Shown one piece after another: positions 1 to 8,174 of a stretch of DNA of 64,000 nucleotides. Under the pieces are notes generated by a model. The model did no database searches and had not been told where the DNA came from. It saw only the letters and a list, made by a program, of their open reading frames with translations. A program made the position numbers and the translations under genes. Location of the stretch: positions 124,001-188,000 of the forward strand of contig NZ_PSTQ01000003.1 of the NCBI RefSeq assembly GCF_002931075.1, given 5' to 3'. This DNA comes from Pseudoclavibacter sp. AY1F1. Lineage in GTDB: Bacteria > Actinomycetota > Actinomycetes > Actinomycetales > Microbacteriaceae. Each line of letters opens with the position of its first letter. The first letter of the stretch is position 1.

Positions 1-1
1 C

Positions 2-466
2 TGGCTGCAGACCCCGGAGCCGATCCTGCTCGGCTCGGTGCTTGTCGACGACGCCGGGAGCATCACCGTGACCCTGCCGGCCGAGCTGGAGCCCGGAGCC
101 CGGACCCTCGCGGTCTCCGACGCCACCGACGCCGTGATCGGCTGGGACGCCATCGAGATCGTGCCGGGCGCATCCACGCCAGCACCGACGGCCGCTCCGA
201 CCCCGACCGTAACGCCGACCACGGCCCCGACCACCTCGCCGACCTCCACGAGCGGCGAGACACCGACGGCCTCCGCGTCGCCGACCGCGACTGCCGGCCC
301 TGGGTCGACGAGCACGACCCCGCCAGCGGGCGGAACCCATACCCCTGACGCGCTCGCCAACACGGGCTTCGACGGCGCCGCGACCTTCGGTTGGATCGCC
401 GGCATCGGCGCACTGCTGCTGGGGCTCGGAGCCTACGGGCTGACGCGCCGCCGCCACCAGAGCTGA
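2..466 (+). CDS. C-terminal end of a sortase-anchored (LAXTG) surface protein, partial
   Basis: The reading frame is open from the left edge, so only the last ~154 residues are present. They comprise the end of a folded domain, a Thr/Pro/Ser-rich spacer of about 60 residues that would span the cell wall, and a sorting signal: LANTG, a hydrophobic segment (GWIAGIGALLLGLGAYGL) and the tail TRRRHQS. LAXTG in place of LPXTG is the type attributed to class E sortases of high-GC actinobacteria. The protein is therefore probably attached covalently to peptidoglycan. No sortase gene is in view, and the role of the missing N-terminal part cannot be told. Confidence 0.8.
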   Translation, partial: WLQTPEPILLGSVLVDDAGSITVTLPAELEPGARTLAVSDATDAVIGWDAIEIVPGASTPAPTAAPTPTVTPTTAPTTSPTSTSGETPTASASPTATAGPGSTSTTPPAGGTHTPDALANTGFDGAATFGWIAGIGALLLGLGAYGLTRRRHQS

Positions 467-488
467 GCTCGCTCGCAGGTCTGACAAC

Positions 489-523
489 GGAGGCGGGGGT
501 CGCGCGCAGCGGCTCCCGCCTCC
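489..523. terminator. Hairpin between convergent genes
   Basis: GGAGGCGGG (489-497) and CCCGCCTCC (515-523) form a perfect 9-bp GC stem between the surface-protein gene and the convergent response regulator. It could stop transcription from both sides; there is no T-run. Confidence 0.55.
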
Positions 524-535
524 CTCATCGCTCGG

Positions 536-1180
536 TCACCTGACGAGGCCCATCCGCCACGCCCATGCCGCGATCTCGACGCGGTTGCGGGCACCGAGCT
601 TCACGCTGATGTTGCGCGCGTGGGTCTTCACGGTCGAGACGGAGACGAAGAGGTCGGCCGCGATCTCCTCGTTGGTTCCGCCGCGCGCGACCGCGGTCGC
701 GATTTCTACCTCGCGGTCGGACAGCTCGTGCTCAGCACCGGATGGAAGCTGCCTGGCCGCGCTCCCGGCGAGCTCGCCGAGCAGCCGCACCGTGATCGAG
801 GGCGAGACGAGCGCGTCCCCGTCTGCCGCGGCGCGAACCGCTTCGACGAGCAGCCGGGGCCCCGCATCCTTGAGCATGAACCCGGATGCGCCGGCCTGCA
901 GCGCCGAGCGCAGGTACTCGTCGGTATCGAAGGTCGTGACCATGACCACTCGCGGCGCGTCCGGCCGGGCGGTGATGATCCGTGTGGCGTCGAGCCCGTT
1001 CATCCCGGGCATGCGGATGTCCATGAGCACAACGTCTGGCAGGAGCCGCGTGGCTGCGGCGACCGCCTCGTCACCCGAACCGGCGACACCGACCACGCGG
1101 ATGTCGCTTTCCGCTTCGAGGATCATGTGGAAGCCGGCGCGCACCATCTCCTGGTCGTCGGCGAGGACGACGGTGATCAT
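536..1180 (-). CDS. NarL/LuxR-family response regulator
   Basis: A 214-aa DNA-binding response regulator. The receiver domain (about 1-120) has the acidic pair in LADDQ, the phospho-acceptor Asp54 in VLMDIRMPG, Thr82/83 and Lys104. A GerE/LuxR helix-turn-helix (about 148-210) contains LSDREVEIATAVARGGTNEE and VSVSTVKTHARN. The start at 1180 was chosen because the receiver fold begins there and its ATG overlaps the stop of the upstream kinase gene (ATGA). It should act with that kinase, very likely on the divergent ABC exporter at 2513-5424. The signal is unknown. Confidence 0.9.
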   Translation of the reverse strand: MITVVLADDQEMVRAGFHMILEAESDIRVVGVAGSGDEAVAAATRLLPDVVLMDIRMPGMNGLDATRIITARPDAPRVVMVTTFDTDEYLRSALQAGASGFMLKDAGPRLLVEAVRAAADGDALVSPSITVRLLGELAGSAARQLPSGAEHELSDREVEIATAVARGGTNEEIAADLFVSVSTVKTHARNISVKLGARNRVEIAAWAWRMGLVR

Positions 1181-2379
1181 CGCTGCGGCTCCAGGGGCAG
1201 GGTGGCCGAGACGGTCCACGTGTCTGGGGTGTCGGCGCCCGCGCGCATGGCCCCGCCGAGCGCCGTGACCCGCTCGGACAGGCCAATGAGCCCGAACCCG
1301 GCCGGGCCCTCCTCGCGGGCGCCCGCGCGCACCCCGTCGTTCTCGATCTCGAGCAGCAGCTCGGCGTCGACCACGCGCACCGACACGGCGGTGGTCCCCT
1401 CGGGCGCGTGCTTGCGCGCGTTCGTGAGCGCCTCCCTGACCACGCGGTATGCCGACTCGCCGACGCCGGGCGGCAGGGGAGCATCCGCATCCTCAAGGTG
1501 CAGGGTCGTGCGCTCGTGGCCGGGGTCGAACCGGTCGACGAGCGTCGGGATGTCGACGAGGCCGTAAGGCACGGTCACGGGAGCGGGCTCCCCATCGGTG
1601 CGCTCATCGCGGATCGCGCCGACCATGCGACGCATGCCGGCGAGCGCCTCGGTGCCGGCCGCCTCGATGGCGGTCAGGGCCTCGGTGGTGCGCTCGGGGT
1701 CGGCGCGGGCGACCGCGAGCGCCGCCTGCGCCTGCACGACGATTCCGGTGACCTGGTGCGCGACCACGTCGTGGAGCTCCCGCGCCAGCTCCAGCCGCTC
1801 CGCTCGCCGGGCGGCCTCGAGCGCGGATTCGCGGCGCAGGCGCACGAACCGGCCGGCGACGCCGCCGATGACGGCGCACCCCCACACCAGGACGGCGAGG
1901 AGGATCGCGGTCTCGTCGACACCGATGCGCAGCAGCGTGATGGCGAGTGCGACGACCAGTGCGCTGGCGCCGACGGCGATCGCGCCTCGGAGGGAAGCCG
2001 CTCGCACGCCGAACACCGTGAGCACGACGAGGGCTGCCGACTCGGTCAGCGAGAGCCAGGGGAAGCCGGCGGATGCGGCGACCCCGGAGCCGAGGAGCGA
2101 GACCGCGAAGGCGGAGGCCACGGTCACGACGACGGGCAGCCGGCCGCGGGCGAGCGCGAGTGCAGCCACGACGAGGGTGACGAACGCGGTCGCCAGGGCA
2201 CCGGCGATGAGACCGTCGGCGGGGCCGGTCTCCGGGACGACCGCAAGCCGGGCGGCGAGCTCGAAGTCCACCACGAGCAGCAGCGCGAGCGCCGCGAACT
2301 CGGCGATCTTCGGCGCGGCCTTGAGGCGGGCTGCAAGCGACCCGAGCCGCCCTCGTCCGCCATCGCTGCTTGTCGTCAC
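1177..2379 (-). CDS. Sensor histidine kinase (HisKA_3, NarL-partner type)
   Basis: A 400-aa membrane kinase. The N-terminal half carries several hydrophobic helices (about residues 25-175) with little extracytoplasmic sequence, a layout linked to sensing at the membrane. The dimerisation domain has His203 in ELHDVVAHQVTG, followed by a HATPase domain with REALTNARKHAP and GFGLIGLSERV. The GTG start at 2379 has GGAG upstream, and the stop overlaps the regulator's ATG. This kinase/regulator pair next to a divergent ABC-FtsX exporter is a common actinobacterial arrangement for envelope stress or peptide resistance; that function is inferred. Confidence 0.88.
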   Translation of the reverse strand: MTTSSDGGRGRLGSLAARLKAAPKIAEFAALALLLVVDFELAARLAVVPETGPADGLIAGALATAFVTLVVAALALARGRLPVVVTVASAFAVSLLGSGVAASAGFPWLSLTESAALVVLTVFGVRAASLRGAIAVGASALVVALAITLLRIGVDETAILLAVLVWGCAVIGGVAGRFVRLRRESALEAARRAERLELARELHDVVAHQVTGIVVQAQAALAVARADPERTTEALTAIEAAGTEALAGMRRMVGAIRDERTDGEPAPVTVPYGLVDIPTLVDRFDPGHERTTLHLEDADAPLPPGVGESAYRVVREALTNARKHAPEGTTAVSVRVVDAELLLEIENDGVRAGAREEGPAGFGLIGLSERVTALGGAMRAGADTPDTWTVSATLPLEPQR

Positions 2380-2430
2380 GCCTCCATCTTCGCGGACTCG
2401 CCGCAAGCTGGACTCCGTTTCGCGGGCAAA

Positions 2431-2446
2431 TCGTTCGAAGGAACGA
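2431..2446. promoter_or_regulatory. Inverted repeat in divergent promoter region, candidate operator
   Basis: TCGTTCGAAGGAACGA is a perfect 6-bp inverted repeat around GAAG. It lies in the 133-bp gap between the kinase gene (start 2379) and the ABC exporter operon (start 2513), where the response regulator would be expected to bind. Confidence 0.4.
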
Positions 2447-2512
2447 GCGCGGCGGGCATGACCGTCCCCTCGGTCGACGCGGGCAGCCGTTCTCAGCTCA
2501 GAGGGTGGATGC

Positions 2513-3304
2513 ATGACTTCAGACCTCGGCGACTTCCGTTCCCCGCCCTCCGCCCCGCCGGTTCCGTTGGCCGCTCGAGCCATCGACGTCGTGCGCGAGT
2601 ACGGCGACACCGGCAACCGCGTCCGCGCCCTCGACGGGCTGAGCCTCGACCTGCCCGCGAGGCGGTTCACGGCCATCATGGGCGCATCCGGTTCTGGCAA
2701 GTCGACCCTGCTGCACTGCCTCGCGGGGCTCGACCAGCCGACCTCCGGCCGCATCCTGCTCGGCGATACCGATCTCGGGCGGCTCGACGACGCGGCCCTG
2801 ACGGCTGCGCGGCGCGACCGGGTCGGGTTCGTGTTCCAGGACGGCAACCTGCTCCCGCACCTCACCGCGGGCGAGAACATCGACCTGGGCGCGTCGCTCG
2901 CGAGGCGTCGCCCCGAGCGCGGCTGGCGGGCTGAGCTCGTCGAACGCCTCGGCATCTCCGACCGGCTCCGGCACCTGCCGGCGCAACTCTCCGGCGGCCA
3001 GCGCCAGCGGGTCGCCGTCGCGAGGGCCCTGCTCGGGCGCCCCGACCTCATCGTCGCAGACGAGCCGACGGGCGCCCTCGACAGCGAGTCGGGCAGCTCG
3101 CTGCTCGCACTCCTGCGCGCGTGCGTCGACGAATACGGGCAGACCGTGGTGATGGTCACCCACGACCCGGTGGCCGCCGCCGTCACCGACGAGGTTGTGC
3201 TGCTCAAGGACGGCAGGGCGGCCGGCAGCCTGAGCTCGCCCACCCGCGGTCGGGTGCTCGAGCACGTCGCGGCGCTCGCGGCCGGAGCCGGGGTGCCCGC
3301 ATGA
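2513..3304 (+). CDS. ABC exporter ATP-binding subunit (MacB/LolD type)
   Basis: A 263-aa ATPase of the MacB/LolD/FtsE group. In order: Walker A GASGSGKST, Q-loop FVFQDGNLLPH, signature LSGGQRQRVAVARAL, Walker B LIVADEPTGALD and H-loop VMVTHD. It should energise the FtsX-like permease encoded next; the permease ATG overlaps its stop codon (ATGA at 3301-3304). Families with this pairing mostly export lipoproteins, peptides or antibiotics, or work mechanically at the membrane. The substrate cannot be told from sequence. Expression is probably controlled by the divergent two-component system. Confidence 0.92.
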   Translation: MTSDLGDFRSPPSAPPVPLAARAIDVVREYGDTGNRVRALDGLSLDLPARRFTAIMGASGSGKSTLLHCLAGLDQPTSGRILLGDTDLGRLDDAALTAARRDRVGFVFQDGNLLPHLTAGENIDLGASLARRRPERGWRAELVERLGISDRLRHLPAQLSGGQRQRVAVARALLGRPDLIVADEPTGALDSESGSSLLALLRACVDEYGQTVVMVTHDPVAAAVTDEVVLLKDGRAAGSLSSPTRGRVLEHVAALAAGAGVPA

Positions 3305-5424
3305 TCGTCATCCGCGCGGCCGCGAGAAGCGTCCTCCGGCGGCCCGGCCAGGGGGTGCTCATCGGCATCGCGATCGTCGCGGCGACGGCCTTCGCGGCGG
3401 CGTCGCTGCTCATCGCCCTCAACGCGAGGACCGCGCTCGTCGCGTTCGGCATGAGCACGCCCGCTGCGGCGGGTGCCGTGGTCATCCCGCCGAGCGATCT
3501 GACGTCGGAGGCGGCCACGGAGATCGCCGAGCGAGCGCGCACGCTCGCCGGCGTGGATGAGGTCGCCGTCGAGTACCTCGGCGACGTCGAGGTGCAGCTC
3601 GGCGGCACCACCGCCGTCTGGAAGCTGACGAGCGACCCCGGCTCCGGCCCCCTGAGCGGCATCGGCGAGTTGTCCGCCGGCACCGCGCCGGAAGTCGGCG
3701 AGGTGGTCATCGGCACGAGCACAGCCGAGCGCTCCGGGGCGACCGTCGGTGACGTCTTCGTTGCGGGCGGTCGTGAACTCACGGTCGCGGGGATCGGCCA
3801 GGTGCACGAGTTCGGGCAGGACGTCGCCCTCATCCGAGAAAAGGATGCGGTGGCGCTCGGCGGGTCGATGGCCCCGGTTCAGATCTTCATCACGGGTGAC
3901 CCCGACCTCGATGTGCTGAACGCGGTCGCGGGGGAGAGCACCGTCGTGGGCGGGGAGGAGCGCCGCGCGGAGGAGGCCCGCTCGGTGACCGACACGCTCG
4001 TGGGCGTCTTCGGTGCCCTCACCGTTTTCGTCGGCCTCGCCGTGCTGTCGGCCGTCGTGATCGTGAGCTCGACCTTCCGCATCCTGCTCGCCCGCCGGGC
4101 CGCCGAGCTCGCGCTGCTGCGCTGCGTCGGAGCATCCCGCGCCCAGGTGCGCCGCTCGGTGCTCGTCGAGGCGGCGTTCATCGGCCTCGTCGGCGGAGCC
4201 GCGGGCGTCGCGGTCGGGCTCGCGGCCGCCGCGGCGCTCGTCGCGGCGGCCAGAGGCGCCGGGCTGCTCGATGCGCCCTTCGACGCCGCGCCGGCGGGAC
4301 TCATCGCGTGCCTCGTCCTCGCCGTGTGCTGCTCCATCGTCGCCGCACTGCCAGCTGCGCGGGCGGCGGGTAGGACCTCACCGGTCGCCGCGCTCGGCGA
4401 GGCTCGCTCCTCGGATGCCCGCCCGCTGCGAGGTGCGCCTCGCCTGCTCTTCGCTGTCGCAGCGATCGCCGTCGCGGCCGTCGCCGCGTTCGCGGGGGTG
4501 GCTGTCGCGGCGACCGACGAGTTCCTCGGTCTCGCGCTCGCCGCGCTGAGCGGCACGCTCGTCTTCGCGGCGCTCGTCGCCGTCGGGCCCTTCCTCATCC
4601 GCTGGTCGGCGCTCCTGCTGCGGCCTCTCGCATCCAGGTCGGTCGCGCTGCGACTGACGATGTCCAACGCGCGTCGCGCATCGCGTCGCACCGCCGCCAT
4701 GACCACCGTGCTGACGCTGGGCGTCGGCCTCACGGCGGCGCTCACCGTCGGCGTCGCCGGTGCGACCGCCGACGCCCAGGAGAGCGTGGCCCGCAACTTC
4801 CCGACCGCGGCCATCATCCCCGTCGATCTCGTCGACGATCCCGATGCGGTCGTCGAACGCCTGTCGGCGGACCCGTCCGTGGAGGCACGCCTCAGCGCGG
4901 CCGACATCCTCATCGACCCGGCGCCCGGGGTGGCGCCCGAGGCGCTGCGCTCAGCCGTGCTCGACCGCCTGGGCCCGGGCGTCCCCGTATACTGGGCCGC
5001 CGATGTCCAGGCGGGCATCGAGCAGACCATCCGCGTCGGGCAGCTCATCGGGGCGGCGATGATCGGCGTGACGCTGCTCGTCGCGATGATCGGCGTGACC
5101 GTGACCCTCGCGCTCTCGGTCGCCGAACGACGGCAGGAGATCGCGCTGCTGCGGGCCCTGGGCGTCAGCCGGTCGGGGACTCGCCGGTCCGTCGCAGCCG
5201 AGGCCGCGCTCGCCGCCATGGTCGGCTCGACGATCGGCGTCACCGTGGGCTGCGGATACGGGCTGCTCGCCCTGCACGTCCTCGGTATGTCAGGCGGTGT
5301 GCCGCCGTTCGGCACGCTCGCGGTGCTCGGGGTGGGCGTGATCGCCACCTCGGTGTTCGCCGCGGTCGCCCCCATGCGAGCCGCGAGCCGCGTGCAGCCG
5401 GCCATCGGCGTGGCCGCCCGCTGA
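3301..5424 (+). CDS. FtsX-family ABC transporter permease
   Basis: A 707-aa permease with two FtsX cores. A first membrane helix near residues 14-38 is followed by an extracytoplasmic MacB-like domain (about 45-225). Helix groups lie near 235-360 and 390-450, then a second extracytoplasmic domain of about 100 residues and a final FtsX block with LSVAERRQEIALLRALGVSR. The matching earlier motif is LARRAAELALLRCVGASRAQ. This duplicated layout is usual for actinobacterial exporters in which one polypeptide supplies both halves. The ATG overlaps the ATPase stop codon. Confidence 0.9.
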   Translation: MIVIRAAARSVLRRPGQGVLIGIAIVAATAFAAASLLIALNARTALVAFGMSTPAAAGAVVIPPSDLTSEAATEIAERARTLAGVDEVAVEYLGDVEVQLGGTTAVWKLTSDPGSGPLSGIGELSAGTAPEVGEVVIGTSTAERSGATVGDVFVAGGRELTVAGIGQVHEFGQDVALIREKDAVALGGSMAPVQIFITGDPDLDVLNAVAGESTVVGGEERRAEEARSVTDTLVGVFGALTVFVGLAVLSAVVIVSSTFRILLARRAAELALLRCVGASRAQVRRSVLVEAAFIGLVGGAAGVAVGLAAAAALVAAARGAGLLDAPFDAAPAGLIACLVLAVCCSIVAALPAARAAGRTSPVAALGEARSSDARPLRGAPRLLFAVAAIAVAAVAAFAGVAVAATDEFLGLALAALSGTLVFAALVAVGPFLIRWSALLLRPLASRSVALRLTMSNARRASRRTAAMTTVLTLGVGLTAALTVGVAGATADAQESVARNFPTAAIIPVDLVDDPDAVVERLSADPSVEARLSAADILIDPAPGVAPEALRSAVLDRLGPGVPVYWAADVQAGIEQTIRVGQLIGAAMIGVTLLVAMIGVTVTLALSVAERRQEIALLRALGVSRSGTRRSVAAEAALAAMVGSTIGVTVGCGYGLLALHVLGMSGGVPPFGTLAVLGVGVIATSVFAAVAPMRAASRVQPAIGVAAR

Positions 5425-5473
5425 CGCTGACGCTGACCGCTGACTGACGCGCTGACCGCTCGCTGACGGCCAG

Positions 5474-5541
5474 TCTCGGGATGGGTTCCACGCTTCGGGA
5501 TGGGTTGCAAGCCATCCCGAAGTGAGGAAGCCATCCCGAAA
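5474..5541. repeat. Four-copy TTCGGGATGG inverted-repeat element
   Basis: Two forward copies of (C/T)TCGGGATGG and two reverse copies of CCATCCCGA(A/G) are packed into under 70 bp. The inner pair (5493-5503 with 5512-5522) forms a perfect 11-bp stem with an 8-nt loop. It lies between the convergent permease and response-regulator genes, so a bidirectional terminator role is plausible, but four copies are more than a terminator needs. Just upstream, 5425-5466 holds several CGCTGAC near-repeats. Confidence 0.65.
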
Positions 5542-5602
5542 CGAAGCGGCGGGGGCGGCGGCGGCAGCATCGCCGGGCGGCGCGAGCGGATGCGGCGGCG
5601 CG

Positions 5603-6205
5603 CTAGATCCAGCCGCGCTCGCGGGCGACGACCGTCGCTTGCTGCCTCGTCGCGACGGAGAGCTTGCCAAGCACTGAGGACACGTGGTTGCGCACGGTAC
5701 CGGGGGAGAGGTGCAGGGTGCGCGCGATCTGCGCGATCGTCTCGCCGCGCTGACCGGCGCGGAGCACGTCGAGTTCGCGGTCGGTGAGGGGGCTGCGTTC
5801 GTCGGCGAGCGCATCTGCTGCGATCTCGGGGTCGACGTAGCGTCGGCCAGCCGCGACCCGTCGGATGATGTCGGCCACCTCCTCAGCTCGGCGAGATTTG
5901 GGGATGAACCCCTCAACTCCCGCAGAGAGTGCGCGCCGCAGCACCCCGGGCCTCGCGTGCCTGGTGACGACGATGCACCGCACTTCGGGCAGGCTCTGCA
6001 GGCGCTCGGCGACTTCGACCCCGTCGAGGCCCGGCATCTCGAGGTCGAGGAGGCAGATGTCGGGTTTCAGCCGCAGTGCCTCTTCGACCGCGGCGGTGCC
6101 GTTGCTGCATTCGGCGATCACCTCGAGGTCGTCCTCGAGCCGCAGCAGTGAGGCGAGGGCCGTGCGGATCATGTCTTCGTCGTCGGCGAGCAGTACTCGG
6201 ATCAT
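5603..6205 (-). CDS. DesR-like LuxR-family response regulator
   Basis: A 200-aa response regulator. The receiver has LLADDEDMIR, Asp54 in CLLDLEMPG and Lys in GFIPKSRR. The C-terminal LuxR domain has LTDRELDVLRAGQRGETIAQ and LSPGTVRNHVSSVLGKL. The phrase VVTRHARPGVLRRAL resembles the DesR group, which controls membrane lipid fluidity genes in Bacillus. No desaturase is nearby, so that role is not claimed. The start at 6205 is set by the receiver's first strand and by the ATGA overlap with the kinase stop codon. Confidence 0.88.
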   Translation of the reverse strand: MIRVLLADDEDMIRTALASLLRLEDDLEVIAECSNGTAAVEEALRLKPDICLLDLEMPGLDGVEVAERLQSLPEVRCIVVTRHARPGVLRRALSAGVEGFIPKSRRAEEVADIIRRVAAGRRYVDPEIAADALADERSPLTDRELDVLRAGQRGETIAQIARTLHLSPGTVRNHVSSVLGKLSVATRQQATVVARERGWI

Positions 6206-7440
6206 GCGTGTTCCCCCAAGGGTGCTGCGGCATTGCTTGCCGTGATGGGCAGGCGAACCTGCACGGTGAAGCTGGTGCCGTCGTTCCACGCCTCAACTTC
6301 GCCGCCGCTCGCTTTGAGGCGCTCACCCATGCCGGTGAGGCCGCTGCCCCAGGCGATATTGGCTTCGGTCCCGGTTCGCTCTCGGTGTTTGGCGGCGTCG
6401 TTGACCATGCGGTACACCCACGCTCCACCGTCGTTGGCGAGTTCGATCCGGGCGTGGGCGCCGTCGCCGTGCTTGAGCACGTTGGTGACGCTTTCGCGCA
6501 CGATCGGGCCGAGCAGGTCTGCGGGGGCGGATGCAGCGCCGACTCCCACGTGCATCCGCACGTCGTGCCCCGCGGCGCGGAGCAGGTCTGCCGCGTTCTC
6601 GAGCTCGTCAGGCAGGGGAACCCCGCGGAAGCTCGTCGCGAGGGCTCGGGTGCCGGCGCGAGCCTCGTTGACGGCGCCCTGGGCCGCGCGGATCTGCTCG
6701 GCCGCTGCCGTTGGGTCCCTCGCGAGAAGGCGTTCGGCGAGCTCGAGCTGGAGCGCGATGACCTGCAAGTGGTGACCCTGCAGGTCGTGGACGTCGTTCG
6801 CGAGGCGCAGACGCTCGCGGGTAGCGGCGAGCTGGCTCTCTGCTGCGCGTGCGCGGTCGAGCTCGAGCACGATCTCCCACCACCAGAGGGAGAAGGCCGT
6901 CATGAGTGGGGTCATCACCACGAAGAAGCCGGGGGCTGCGAAGGCATCGACCGGAATGCCCTGCTCGCCGAACTTGCGGGCTTCGAGGAACATCACGATG
7001 CCGATCGCGATCGTGGCGCCGACGACGACTCGCCACCTGACCCCTGGGGTCCACGGGCGCACGGCCAGCACGAACCCGACCACGGCGACCGCCGCGAGGA
7101 ACGATGATGTGCCGATGCCCAGCAAAGCCGCGCTGAGTGCGGCGAGTCCGAGGCCGATGAGATGCAGGCGCGAGGGGCGATGCACCTCGCCGTCGCGGGC
7201 CGCATACACGCTCGGCCGGTAGTCGAGGAGCAGCAGGACGCCCGCCGCGAGCCACGCGATGCCGCCAGCGGAGGTGAGCGGGAGGTGCCAGGGGGTCTCG
7301 AGGTCGGGTGACACCCACGCCCAGAGCACCCAGAACACGACCGCGAAGCCGGCGAAGACGAGCACGCCGACCGCCGTGTACCACCAGGTGGCTGTGACGC
7401 CGCGGGCCAGCGCGATCTCGCCGATGCGTGGAGTGCTCAT
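6202..7440 (-). CDS. DesK-like sensor histidine kinase
   Basis: A 412-aa membrane kinase with about five or six hydrophobic helices in the first 190 residues and a short coiled segment. The HisKA_3 motif is NDVHDLQGHHLQV, with His218 as the likely phosphorylated residue. The HATPase region has VRESVTNVLKHGDGAHARI and GSGLTGMGERL. It partners the response regulator just downstream, whose ATG overlaps this stop. The start at 7440 begins MSTPRIGEIAL; its GGAGGG sits unusually close to the ATG, so a start at 7482 is possible. Confidence 0.87.
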   Translation of the reverse strand: MSTPRIGEIALARGVTATWWYTAVGVLVFAGFAVVFWVLWAWVSPDLETPWHLPLTSAGGIAWLAAGVLLLLDYRPSVYAARDGEVHRPSRLHLIGLGLAALSAALLGIGTSSFLAAVAVVGFVLAVRPWTPGVRWRVVVGATIAIGIVMFLEARKFGEQGIPVDAFAAPGFFVVMTPLMTAFSLWWWEIVLELDRARAAESQLAATRERLRLANDVHDLQGHHLQVIALQLELAERLLARDPTAAAEQIRAAQGAVNEARAGTRALATSFRGVPLPDELENAADLLRAAGHDVRMHVGVGAASAPADLLGPIVRESVTNVLKHGDGAHARIELANDGGAWVYRMVNDAAKHRERTGTEANIAWGSGLTGMGERLKASGGEVEAWNDGTSFTVQVRLPITASNAAAPLGEHA

Positions 7441-7476
7441 CCCTCCACGGTAGGCCAGGGCGCAGCCGTGCACCCC

Positions 7477-7488
7477 TGACATTTGTCA
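7477..7488. promoter_or_regulatory. TGACA-TT-TGTCA palindrome, candidate operator
   Basis: A perfect 5-bp inverted repeat (TGACATTTGTCA) lies 37 bp upstream of the DesK-like kinase start, in the divergent gap shared with the gene at 7633. Its placement suits autoregulation of the two-component operon. Confidence 0.4.
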
Positions 7489-7632
7489 CGAACCCGCGCG
7501 TGCATCCTCACGAGGACAGGTGACGCGGCGGCACTGCCGCCTGGCGTGCATCCCGGGTGGAATGGAGTCATCACAGCAGCACCCCCGAGCTGCCGTCCGA
7601 CTCGCCAACCTGACCGCCCCGAAAGGCACACC

Positions 7633-8127
7633 ATGAACCCCATCGCAGAGCTCATCCTCGGCTTCCAGAACCTCATGGCCGGCCTGCCCGAATGGCTGCA
7701 GCCGCTCATCGTCGCCCTCGCCGGCGCCGTTCCCTTCATCGAGGGTGAGGGGGCCGCGTCCATCGGCATCATCGGCGGCATCAACCCGATCATCGCGGCA
7801 GTTGCCGGCGCGATCGGCAACTTCGTCGCCGTGGCGCTTGTCGTGTACCTCGGCGCGGGCATCCGGGCCCGCTTCGCGAAGTCGCCGGCGGATGCCAAGC
7901 CCAAGACCGCGAACCGCGAGAAGTTCCAGCGTGCCTTCAACCGCTACGGGGTCGCCGGCGTGAGCCTTCTCGGCCCGCTGCTCCTCCCGACGCACTTCAC
8001 GGCAGCGGCGCTCGCGGGCAGCGGCATCTCGAAGGGGCGCGTGCTCGTCTGGCAGGCGGTCGCGATCGTGCTGTGGACGACGCTGCTGACCCTCGTCATC
8101 ACCGGAGTCATCGCGTTCGCGGTGTGA
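7633..8127 (+). CDS. Small multidrug-export family membrane protein
   Basis: A 164-aa integral membrane protein. It has hydrophobic stretches near residues 22-40, 42-75 (with a short FIEGEGAASIGI break) and 110-160. The re-entrant-like GAVPFIEGEGAASIG motif resembles the DedA-like putative small multi-drug export family (Pfam Sm_multidrug_ex). The ATG at 7633 was preferred to an upstream ATG because the hydrophobic fold begins there and GAAAGG precedes it. Transport activity for this family is poorly established, so the name is a family label only. Confidence 0.7.
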   Translation: MNPIAELILGFQNLMAGLPEWLQPLIVALAGAVPFIEGEGAASIGIIGGINPIIAAVAGAIGNFVAVALVVYLGAGIRARFAKSPADAKPKTANREKFQRAFNRYGVAGVSLLGPLLLPTHFTAAALAGSGISKGRVLVWQAVAIVLWTTLLTLVITGVIAFAV

Positions 8128-8174
8128 TCCGGGCTCTCGAAATCGGCCAGCCGCCCTTCAGGTGAGCGGATGCG

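Noticed and set aside
585-1567. Long plus-strand frames opposite the first response regulator and kinase
   Set aside because: They are antisense to well-supported genes and have no recognisable domain or ribosome-binding site.
1177-3807. An 876-codon minus-strand frame running across the ABC exporter genes
   Set aside because: Only its last 400 codons encode a protein (the kinase). The upstream part is the antisense of the ATPase and permease genes and is Arg/Ala/Pro-rich noise.
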